Shown: positions 57,222 to 64,000 of the stretch, in pieces
Layout: every line of letters begins with the position of its first letter
Position numbering within the stretch: position 1 is the first letter of the stretch
NCBI GenBank assembly: GCA_943788875.1
Contig: CALSSA010000002.1
Coordinates: forward strand, 62,001 to 126,000
Origin: an uncultured Pseudomonadales bacterium
GTDB taxonomy: Bacteria; Pseudomonadota; Gammaproteobacteria; Pseudomonadales; Porticoccaceae
Length of the DNA: 64,000 nucleotides
Direction: 5' to 3'
Notes under the pieces: generated by a model
What the model was told of the DNA's origin: nothing
Seen by the model: only the letters and a program-made list of their open reading frames with translations
Databases searched by the model: none
Translations under genes and position numbers: made by a program

Positions 57222-58394
57222 ATGGATAATCTAATCAGTTTATGGGCTAGCTCTGGTCTGGCTCAGATACAATTAGGTCAGCTGGTGATGATGGCTGTGG
57301 GCCTGACGCTGCTGTTTTTGGCGATCAGCAAAGGGTTTGAGCCATTGCTGCTGGTTCCCATTGGCTTTGGTACTATTTTGGCCAATATTCCCGGTGCTGG
57401 TTTTGATGCTGCGCCGGTCTACGATGCCTTTGGGCATATGGAAAGCCCCGGCGGTCTGCTCTATTACATCTACAGCGCTGGTATTGAAACTGGCCTGTTC
57501 CCTCTGGTGATCTTTATGGGGGTGGGAGCGATGACCGATTTTGGTGCGCTGCTGGCTAACCCCAAAACACTATTGCTGGGCGCTGCTGCTCAGGTGGGTA
57601 TCTTTACCACTGTGCTGGGTGCTGTGACCCTGAGCCATTTTGGTATTCTTGATTTTAGTATTCGCGATGCGGCCTCTATAGGTATTATCGGTGGTGCCGA
57701 TGGGCCTACAGCTATCTTTGTTACCAGCAAGCTGTCCCCGGATCTGCTGGGTGCCATTGCGGTCGCGGCCTATTCCTATATGGCGCTGGTACCGATTATT
57801 CAGCCGCCCATTATGCGCGCGCTCACCACGCCTGCTGAGCGTCAAATCAAGATGGAGCAGCTGCGGCCTGTATCCAAAGCTGAACGTATTGTCTTTCCAC
57901 TGACGCTGCTGGTGCTGGTGGCTATGTTGTTGCCCGATGCTGCGCCGCTGTTAGGCATGTTCTGTTTTGGTAATCTGATGAAGGAATGTGGCGTGGTTAA
58001 TCGCTTGAGTGATACCACGCAAAATGCCCTGATCAATATTGTCACCATCTTCCTCGGTCTGGGTGTGGGCTCAAAAATGAGCGCAGAAAAATTCCTCAAC
58101 CCTGAAACTATGGGTATCTTGGCGCTGGGTGCGGTGGCTTTCTGTATCGGTACCGCCTCCGGTGTTTTGATGGCCAAGCTGATGAACTCAATGTCGACCA
58201 ACAAAGTTAACCCACTGATCGGTGCCGCTGGTGTATCCGCTGTGCCTATGGCGGCGCGAGTAGCTAACAAAGTGGGTCTTGAGGCCAATCCGCAGAACTT
58301 CCTGCTGATGCATGCCATGGGCCCCAATGTTGCCGGTGTAATTGGCTCTGCGGTTGCCGCTGGTGTGATGATCAACCTTGTCAGTGGTATGTAA
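57222..58394 (+). CDS. oadB: Oxaloacetate decarboxylase, beta subunit (Na+ pump)
   Basis: The membrane subunit that decarboxylates carboxybiotin and pumps Na+ out. About nine to eleven spans; conserved blocks are [49 protein letters not shown] and the C-terminal [23 protein letters not shown], the family's Na+ and biotin contact regions. 390 residues. Its stop overlaps the bolA start by one base. With PutP nearby it indicates a sodium-based energy economy. Confidence 0.95.
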   Translation: MDNLISLWASSGLAQIQLGQLVMMAVGLTLLFLAISKGFEPLLLVPIGFGTILANIPGAGFDAAPVYDAFGHMESPGGLLYYIYSAGIETGLFPLVIFMGVGAMTDFGALLANPKTLLLGAAAQVGIFTTVLGAVTLSHFGILDFSIRDAASIGIIGGADGPTAIFVTSKLSPDLLGAIAVAAYSYMALVPIIQPPIMRALTTPAERQIKMEQLRPVSKAERIVFPLTLLVLVAMLLPDAAPLLGMFCFGNLMKECGVVNRLSDTTQNALINIVTIFLGLGVGSKMSAEKFLNPETMGILALGAVAFCIGTASGVLMAKLMNSMSTNKVNPLIGAAGVSAVPMAARVANKVGLEANPQNFLLMHAMGPNVAGVIGSAVAAGVMINLVSGM

Positions 58395-58714
58395 TGGGTC
58401 CTGTAGAGCAGTTGATTAGCGACAAGCTTCAGGCTGAATATCAGCCGGATGTGTTGCAGCTGACCAATGAAAGCTTTATGCACTCTGTGCCTGAGGGTTC
58501 GGAGAGTCATTTTAAACTGGTTATTGTCAGTGACCGGTTTCAAGGTCTGCGTCTGGTGCAGCGTCACCAGAGCATTTACGGCCTGCTTGCAGAGCAGCTG
58601 GCGGGCCCGGTTCACGCGCTGGCGCTGCATACTTACACCGTGGCAGAATGGGCTGAGCAGTCAGCCGGGGCGCCGGATTCCCCCAACTGCTTGGGTGGCA
58701 GTCAGACAAATTAA
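58394..58714 (+). CDS. bolA: BolA family protein
   Basis: A 106-residue BolA-fold protein. The signature is SFMHSVPEGSESHFKLVIVSDRFQGLRLVQRHQSIYGLL with the conserved His and Arg-His, ending LALHTYTVAEW. BolA partners with monothiol glutaredoxins in iron-sulfur metabolism and influences envelope and stress genes. The ATG overlaps the oadB stop (TAATG), so it is translationally coupled to a Na+ pump subunit. The 247 bases after it contain a hairpin and the region upstream of the next lipoprotein. Confidence 0.92.
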   Translation: MGPVEQLISDKLQAEYQPDVLQLTNESFMHSVPEGSESHFKLVIVSDRFQGLRLVQRHQSIYGLLAEQLAGPVHALALHTYTVAEWAEQSAGAPDSPNCLGGSQTN

Positions 58715-58813
58715 AAAGTCTTTTTGACTGGACCAACGACCATCCTGAAAATCTACAAACTGTCTCTAAACGACACTTCTTCCTCACACTTGAGTATTTG
58801 TCCTCTTTACCGC

Positions 58814-58852
58814 ATCAAACTCCCAGTTCACCGATTAGCGGTGGAGCTTGAT
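58814..58852. other. Imperfect hairpin upstream of the surface lipoprotein gene
   Basis: ATCAAACTCC and ACCG on one side pair with CGGT and GGAGCTTGAT on the other: a 14-bp stem with one mismatch, a 6-base bulge and a loop of about five bases. No T run follows. It lies 110 bases before the lipoprotein start and may be a 5'-UTR structure or an operator. Confidence 0.4.
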
Positions 58853-58961
58853 AACTGCTGGTATGACAATGCAGGGTGAAAAATATTTCGTGCGGACTGG
58901 CTTTCGGTTTGACGCGTAAAAAAACAACTAGTTATTTCCATATAGCTTCAAAGGGGGAGTT

Positions 58962-61900
58962 ATGTACTCATCAGTAACAGCCAATGCTGGCAGATCCGTC
59001 AGTATGGGCATCAAAAAGCACCTCGGCGTGATTTCTGCGTTGATATTTTCCTTAGTTTTGTCTGCCTGTGGCGGCGGTGGCGGTGGCGGCGATAACCCTG
59101 GCCCTGCAGTGTCAGGAGCGCCAACGCTTTCAGAGGTTAGCATTTCTTCAGGTGAACTCACCACAGTGACCGTGGGAGACAAGGTGACAGTCACAATCTC
59201 TGCTAGCGAGGCGATTCTTGCGCCGTCAGTGATGATTGGTGGTGTTGCTGTTGATCGCGTCGTGGGTTCTGAGAAAAACTGGACCGCTGATCGCGTAATG
59301 CTCGAAACTGATACTGCCGGTGTGCTTTCTCTAAGCGTCTCATTTAGCGATGTTGGCGGTGAGGCGGGTACGACTGTTACTGATACTACTGACGGTTCGG
59401 CAATTACCCTTGAAATCAACAATGAGGGGGGTGCGGTTGTTGATGGCCCGTTTCAGGCTGCTACAGTTTATGCCGACTACAATGGCAACGGAGTTCACGA
59501 TGAAGGTGAGCCCTCAGACCTGACCGATGCCAATGGCGAATATGATCTGGTTAAGACTACTGATGCTCCTGCAGCCTACAACATTGTTGTTGAGATGACT
59601 GCTGATACTATCGATTCAATCTCTGGTGAGAGCTATGCTGATTCAACGCTGAAGTTGAAGGCGCCCAGTGGTGGTGACGTTGTAACCCCCTTGACTACTG
59701 TTCTGGTCGCAGCACAAGCCGCCGATCCTACCTTTACTGCTGAAGACCTTGCCGTTGCAATGGGCTTGCCTGCAGGAATAGATATTGAGACTTACAACCC
59801 GTTTGCGAGCGGCGTGACCGCCAGCGAAGCCCATGCTGTAGAAAAGGTCTTCCAGCAGGTTATGACGGCGACGCTTATTGTATCTGAGGCTATGGAAGGT
59901 GTTGCTGGTATCACTGGCGCTACCCTTTCTGGGGAAGATGCCAGTGCTGCGGCTCTGCTGGCTGTAACCAACATGATAACGGAATCTACTGTCACGGTAG
60001 ACTTTTCTGAGTCTGATCAGATCGCCGAACTCCAGGAAGCAGCCAAAGACGAATTGCTGGCTCAGGGAATTGTTGATGAGGCATCTGCAGATATCGCTGA
60101 CTATGTACTGGCTAGTGCTGCGGACACCGTAACTCAGCTTTCGGTCGCTATTCAGGCTGTGGCTCTATCTGACTTTGGTGAAGCGGCTTCGTCTTCTGTT
60201 TCGCTGCTCAAGCATGACGCTGCAAGTCAGATGGCAGCGCTGGCAACTGCGGCGGCAGATTTCCTAGAAGCTGGATCCACTGATCTTACTCAGTTGGATA
60301 TCTCTGAAATTCTGACCCTCGCTAGCGCTGATGGTGTTGCTGCGATGGTTGAGGAAAACCAGTCAGAGGTTGAGGCTTATTTGTCAACTCTTGGTGGAAC
60401 AGTATTATCTTGGGGCCTTTTTGGAGGCGTCGAGATCGCTGATGGTGGAGTGTTTAATCACCCGGCTTCTGCTGAATCCTGGGGCGGATTCTACAGCGAG
60501 ACTGATATTTTCCCGCTTGCATTCTCCGTGGGCGGTACTGTCACATTTAATGCTGCGCTTCAGGCCGGTAGTGATCCTGTTAGCCTGGTGTTCCAGTTTG
60601 AAGAAGTCGGAGGTGGAAACGCGTCCTACAACTTCCAGACTGAAGGGGTAGTAGTAGATAGCGAAACCGAGGCGACCTATACCGCCCCGATTCCTGCTCA
60701 GGAGGCCAGCTTAACTTATGAGAGTCTAGTTTTGTTTATCAGTGGGCTAGATTCACCAGTGCAGATCTGTAATGTGCAGGTTTCTACTGGTGATACTGTG
60801 GTTGAAGGTATCCCTTGTGATAGCACTAGCGGCGACTCAGGTACTGGCGACGACTCAGGTACTGGCGACGACTCAGGTACTGGCGACGACTCAGGTACTG
60901 GCGACGACTCAGGTACTGGTGACGACTCGGGTACTGGTGACGCCGATGTTCTTACGCTTACGGTAGTAGCACCAGACGCAACAGCTGTAAGACTAACCGG
61001 GCCATGGTGGAGTTGGGCGTCTGATGGAGGCCCAGCGGCTACCGACAACGCGGATGGTACTTGGACTGTTGTATTCGAGGAAATTCCTACAGAAACTATG
61101 GAATATAAGTGGGTGCTTGATGGTGCTCAGGAAGATCTAGTTGCACCGGCCGCTGCTGGAGAATGTACGGCGCTTGTTGATGCTGGACGCGTAAATACTG
61201 ATTACTCTAGTTGGGGTAACAGATATTGGGTTCTAGACTCAGGCCTTAATTTCACTGACTACGCAGGTGCCTGTGCTCCGACAGAGCTGAGGCTCACTGT
61301 TTCAGCACCTGACGCAACAGCGGTAAGGATGACTGGTCCCTGGTGGTCTTGGGCTGCTGATGGTGGTCCGGAAGCTACTGACAATGAAGACGGTACTTGG
61401 ACGGTAACGATTGATCCGATTCCTACAGAGACAATGGAATATAAGTGGGTCATTGATGGCGAACAAGAAGATCTGGTAACACCGGCAGCGGCTGGAGAAT
61501 GTGGTGATCTCATTGACGCTGGGCGCATAGATACTGATTACTCTGGTTGGGGTAACCGATACTGGATTCTTGATTCGGGCGGCTACTTTCTGGAATATGC
61601 AGGAGCCTGTGCTGAGCCTCCTGAGCCTGCTGATCCCACGCCGACTGTTTTGACGTTTAATGTGTCAGCTCCAGATGCGACAGCGGTAAGGATGACTGGT
61701 CCCTGGTGGTCTTGGGCTGCTGATGGTGGTCCGGAAGCTACTGACAATGAAGACGGTACTTGGACGGTAACGATCGATCCGATTCCTACAGAGACAATGG
61801 AATATAAGTGGGTCATTGATGGCGAACAAGAAGATCTGGTAACACCGGCAGCGGCTGGAGAATGTGGTGATCTCATTGACGCTGGGCGCATAGATACTGA

Positions 61901-62699
61901 TTACTCTGGTTGGGGTAACAGATACTGGGTACTGGATTCGGGTTATAGCTTCACCGATTATGCGGGAGCCTGTGCTGAGCCTGCTGATCCCACGCCGACT
62001 GTTTTGACGTTTAATGTGTCAGCTCCAGATGCGACAGCCGTAAGGATGACTGGTCCCTGGTGGTCTTGGGCTGCTGATGGTGGTCCGGAAGCTACTGACA
62101 ATGAAGACGGTACTTGGACGGTAACGATTGATCCGATTCCTACAGAGACAATGGAATATAAGTGGGTCATTGATGGCGAACAAGAAGATCTGGTAACACC
62201 GGCAGCGGCTGGAGAATGTGGTGATCTCATTGACGCTGGGCGCATAGATACTGATTACTCTGGTTGGGGTAACAGATACTGGGTACTGGATTCGGGTTAT
62301 AGCTTCACTGATTATGCGGGAGCCTGTGCTGAGCCTGCTGATCCCACGCCGACTGTTTTGACGTTTAATGTGTCAGCTCCAGATGCGACAGCGGTAAGGA
62401 TGACTGGTCCCTGGTGGTCTTGGGCTGCTGATGGTGGTCCGGAAGCTACTGACAATGAAGACGGTACTTGGACGGTAACGATTGATCCGATTCCTACAGA
62501 GACAATGGAATATAAGTGGGTCATTGATGGTGAACAAGAAGATCTGGTAACACCGGCAGCGGCTGGAGAATGTGGTGATCTCATTGACGCTGGGCGCATA
62601 GATACTGATTACTCTGGTTGGGGTAACAGATACTGGGTACTGGATTCGGGTTATAGCTTCACTGATTATGCGGGAGCCTGTGCTGACACTGCCCCCTAG
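58962..62699 (+). CDS. Surface lipoprotein with five tandem carbohydrate-binding-like modules
   Basis: A 1245-residue lipoprotein: signal peptide ending SLVLSAC, then a GGGGGGG tether that often accompanies surface export. Next come an Ig-like domain (residues 50-140) and a segment with a Ca-loop-like DYNGNGVHDEGEPSDL. A helical region of about 300 residues and a beta domain (GGTVTFNAALQAGSDPVSLVFQF) follow, then a GDDSGT linker. Five repeats of about 115 residues form the C-terminus, each with VRMTGPWWSWAADGG, DNEDGTWTVT and MEYKWVIDG, a pattern like CBM48/CBM20 starch-binding modules, plus two Cys. GGGGGAG lies close to the ATG; ATG 59004 is an alternative start. The next gene is a TonB receptor, so a glycan-binding role is likely. 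The polysaccharide is not identifiable. Confidence 0.85.
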   Translation: MYSSVTANAGRSVSMGIKKHLGVISALIFSLVLSACGGGGGGGDNPGPAVSGAPTLSEVSISSGELTTVTVGDKVTVTISASEAILAPSVMIGGVAVDRVVGSEKNWTADRVMLETDTAGVLSLSVSFSDVGGEAGTTVTDTTDGSAITLEINNEGGAVVDGPFQAATVYADYNGNGVHDEGEPSDLTDANGEYDLVKTTDAPAAYNIVVEMTADTIDSISGESYADSTLKLKAPSGGDVVTPLTTVLVAAQAADPTFTAEDLAVAMGLPAGIDIETYNPFASGVTASEAHAVEKVFQQVMTATLIVSEAMEGVAGITGATLSGEDASAAALLAVTNMITESTVTVDFSESDQIAELQEAAKDELLAQGIVDEASADIADYVLASAADTVTQLSVAIQAVALSDFGEAASSSVSLLKHDAASQMAALATAAADFLEAGSTDLTQLDISEILTLASADGVAAMVEENQSEVEAYLSTLGGTVLSWGLFGGVEIADGGVFNHPASAESWGGFYSETDIFPLAFSVGGTVTFNAALQAGSDPVSLVFQFEEVGGGNASYNFQTEGVVVDSETEATYTAPIPAQEASLTYESLVLFISGLDSPVQICNVQVSTGDTVVEGIPCDSTSGDSGTGDDSGTGDDSGTGDDSGTGDDSGTGDDSGTGDADVLTLTVVAPDATAVRLTGPWWSWASDGGPAATDNADGTWTVVFEEIPTETMEYKWVLDGAQEDLVAPAAAGECTALVDAGRVNTDYSSWGNRYWVLDSGLNFTDYAGACAPTELRLTVSAPDATAVRMTGPWWSWAADGGPEATDNEDGTWTVTIDPIPTETMEYKWVIDGEQEDLVTPAAAGECGDLIDAGRIDTDYSGWGNRYWILDSGGYFLEYAGACAEPPEPADPTPTVLTFNVSAPDATAVRMTGPWWSWAADGGPEATDNEDGTWTVTIDPIPTETMEYKWVIDGEQEDLVTPAAAGECGDLIDAGRIDTDYSGWGNRYWVLDSGYSFTDYAGACAEPADPTPTVLTFNVSAPDATAVRMTGPWWSWAADGGPEATDNEDGTWTVTIDPIPTETMEYKWVIDGEQEDLVTPAAAGECGDLIDAGRIDTDYSGWGNRYWVLDSGYSFTDYAGACAEPADPTPTVLTFNVSAPDATAVRMTGPWWSWAADGGPEATDNEDGTWTVTIDPIPTETMEYKWVIDGEQEDLVTPAAAGECGDLIDAGRIDTDYSGWGNRYWVLDSGYSFTDYAGACADTAP
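60831..60935 (+). repeat. 18-bp tandem repeats coding the GDDSGT linker
   Basis: A 15-base GGCGACTCAGGTACT unit is followed by four identical GGCGACGACTCAGGTACT units and a fifth with two changes. It codes an acidic flexible linker between the core and the binding modules. In frame, so copy number can vary. Confidence 0.95.
60951..62687 (+). repeat. Five tandem carbohydrate-binding-like modules (period 354 bp in the last three)
   Basis: Module starts are about 60951, 61287, 61650, 62004 and 62358. Modules 2 to 5 are nearly identical over most of their length and differ mainly at silent sites such as GCGGTA/GCCGTA and GATCGAT/GATTGAT. Module 1 is clearly diverged. The linker after module 2 has an extra PEP, making that period 363. 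Confidence 0.95.
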
Positions 62700-62758
62700 T
62701 AGGGTGTGGTTGCTGTGAAAAGAAATGATGAACTTAAAATTTCGGGGAATAAATAGAC

Positions 62759-64000
62759 ATGTATATCCAATGCAATAATTTTGTGAAAAGTGCAGTATTA
62801 GCAGCGGTGGCGTTCAGCGGAGCTACCCAGTCGCAGGAAGTGGTTCGTGACGATAACGCCATTGATGAGATTGTTGTTACCGCCACCAAGCGGGAAACCT
62901 CATTGATGGAAACAGCTGTCGCTGTTTCCGCCTTTGGTCAGGAGTCACTGGATAACCAGGGCGTTAAAAACCTGCTAGACCTTGACGATATGGTGCCTAA
63001 CCTGCAGATTGGCCTTTCGCCAACTGACTCAGGTGTGCAGGTGGTTGTTCGTGGCTTGACCTCGAATAACTTTACCGAAATTGGTGACCCTACGGTTGCC
63101 ATGCACTTTGACGGGCTGTATTCGCCGCGTCCTCAGGCCGGTATGGCTCTGATGTATGACGTAGAGCGAGTTGAGATCAGTCGTGGTCCTCAGGGTACTT
63201 TGTTTGGCCGTAACTCTACCGCTGGTAGTGTTAACGTGATCAGTGGGCGGCCTAACTTTGATGTCGCCGAGGGCAAGCTTGAGGTTGAACTAGGTAAGTA
63301 CAGCCAGCGAGCGGTCAAGGGCTGGTACAACATGCCGGTCAATGATGAGCTAGCGCTGCGTGCCAGCTTCTTGGTTGATCGTGCTGATACCTGGTACAAC
63401 CAGACTCAGGACTTTTATGATCTTGAGTTTGATGTTAACGGCGATGGCGTTATCTCTGCTGACGATGGTGACATTGAGAAAGATGGCATTCCTAATGTTG
63501 ACCAGCGTCGCAACCGTCCTGTAGACGCAAGCGATGCCTACGGCTCTGTTGATCGTTGGGGCGCGCGAGTGGGTATGCGTTTTGAACCCAACAGCGAAGT
63601 AAGCTGGGACCTGATAGCGGATTACTTCCAAGACCGTTCGCCGGGAGGTTTGAGCCTTAAGGATTGTGAGAAAGCTGAAGGCACATTTTTTGCCTGCGAA
63701 CAGGATCAGTGGGACGTGAGCGTGAATGTTCCCGGTAGTATGGATATGACCATGATGGGTCTGCGTTCTATACTCACTTGGGATCTGACTGATGAGATCG
63801 TTATGGAGCACCGTATCGGTTATTCGCAGCAAGAGCGTTCGCAAACTCACGACGCCTCTACCACATATGCTCACCCTGACCATCCCGGTTACGGCTTTCA
63901 GAGAACCTGGTATTCCGCACAAGCGGCCCCAGCAGGATGTACTGGTGGTGGCGGGTCCATGGTTGTGTGTGATGATCTTGTAAACGATCTCGGGCTGGTG
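62759..64000 (+). CDS. TonB-dependent receptor, N-terminal part (cut by window end)
   Basis: This frame is open from ATG 62759 to the window end and is missing from the ORF track. It encodes a signal peptide (KSAVLAAVAFSGATQSQEV), a TonB-box-like DEIVVTATKRETSLMET and a plug domain (VSAFGQESLDNQG, VVVRGLTS, VEISRGPQGTLFGRNSTAGSVNVISG). The start of the barrel follows, with 414 residues in total visible. An EF-hand-like loop DVNGDGVISADDGDIEKDG sits in an early extracellular-loop position, suggesting calcium. It follows the module-rich lipoprotein by 59 bases, consistent with a SusD/SGBP-SusC-like capture and uptake pair. Confidence 0.92.
   Translation, partial: MYIQCNNFVKSAVLAAVAFSGATQSQEVVRDDNAIDEIVVTATKRETSLMETAVAVSAFGQESLDNQGVKNLLDLDDMVPNLQIGLSPTDSGVQVVVRGLTSNNFTEIGDPTVAMHFDGLYSPRPQAGMALMYDVERVEISRGPQGTLFGRNSTAGSVNVISGRPNFDVAEGKLEVELGKYSQRAVKGWYNMPVNDELALRASFLVDRADTWYNQTQDFYDLEFDVNGDGVISADDGDIEKDGIPNVDQRRNRPVDASDAYGSVDRWGARVGMRFEPNSEVSWDLIADYFQDRSPGGLSLKDCEKAEGTFFACEQDQWDVSVNVPGSMDMTMMGLRSILTWDLTDEIVMEHRIGYSQQERSQTHDASTTYAHPDHPGYGFQRTWYSAQAAPAGCTGGGGSMVVCDDLVNDLGLV

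Noticed and set aside
61259-62599. Four antisense ORFs of 89-102 residues with nearly the same protein (MRPASMRSPHSPAAAG...)
   Set aside because: They are shadows of the repeated binding modules on the other strand; the repetition of the DNA makes the same shadow ORF recur.
60831-62687. Direct repeats that could suggest a CRISPR array
   Set aside because: The repeats are in-frame coding units of 18 and 354 bp with no unique spacers and no cas genes.

Overview
The window looks like ordinary chromosome of an aerobic, probably marine gammaproteobacterium, most likely in or near Cellvibrionales/Porticoccaceae (SAR92-like); this placement is an inference. Evidence: the gammaproteobacterial gene orders tRNA-Leu-tig-clpP-clpX-lon-hupB-ppiD and mltD-(yafS-like)-rnhA-dnaQ, a Na+-pumping oxaloacetate decarboxylase (oadGAB), PutP, two TonB-dependent receptors, a VPLPA-CTERM protein and a surface lipoprotein with carbohydrate-binding-like modules. 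I see no insertion sequences, phage genes, integrases or CRISPR arrays.

Layout. 0-7.7 kb: the end of HMG-CoA lyase, an ATP-dependent hydantoinase/oxoprolinase pair (hyuA, hyuB), a TonB-dependent receptor and a cysteine hydrolase resembling N-carbamoylsarcosine amidase; together a possible cyclic-amide/ureide catabolic cassette. 7.7-12 kb: a leftward set (dienoyl-CoA isomerase, FadH 2,4-dienoyl-CoA reductase, flavin reductase) for unsaturated fatty acid oxidation, with a divergent TetR regulator whose promoter contains a perfect palindrome. 12-13.3 kb: a VPLPA-CTERM exported protein and a small acidic lipoprotein. 13.5-22 kb: tRNA-Leu(UAG) and the protein quality-control block. 22-30 kb: mltD, yafS-like, rnhA, dnaQ and hrpA; hrpA carries an 18-bp repeat-encoded N-terminal extension.

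30.1-32.2 kb holds the most notable system: a secreted precursor with nine EGKCG motifs, a DUF692 multinuclear iron oxidase (MNIO) and a DUF2063 partner. This is a bufferin/HvfABC-type copper-binding RiPP operon, here without the usual DoxX gene. 32.3-37 kb: MlaA lacking a lipobox, a pseudo-receiver/PP2C phosphatase with a STAS partner, a DUF898 membrane protein and an M48 protease. 37-41.7 kb: an AraC regulator divergent from a MaoC-like hydratase and a large acyl-CoA dehydrogenase, then a nitroreductase. 41.7-55 kb: mixed housekeeping genes (diguanylate cyclase, TauE/SafE, SlyD-like, SmrA, DUF1295 plus lipocalin, BioA, DUF547, TtcA, PutP, a degenerate macrodomain, a CPA2 antiporter, ArgS). 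55-58.7 kb: oadGAB-bolA. 58.9-64 kb: a 1245-residue lipoprotein with five near-identical carbohydrate-binding-like modules and a TonB-dependent receptor cut by the window end, probably a glycan capture and uptake pair.

Several ORF-track starts were moved to better-supported internal starts (hyuB, flavin reductase, fadH, VPLPA protein, clpX, MNIO, DUF2063, mlaA, M48, AraC, MaoC, SlyD-like, smrA, lipocalin, ttcA). The last gene (62759 to the window end) is absent from the track. No stretch longer than 300 bases lacks a gene; the longest gap is the 280 bases before the tRNA.
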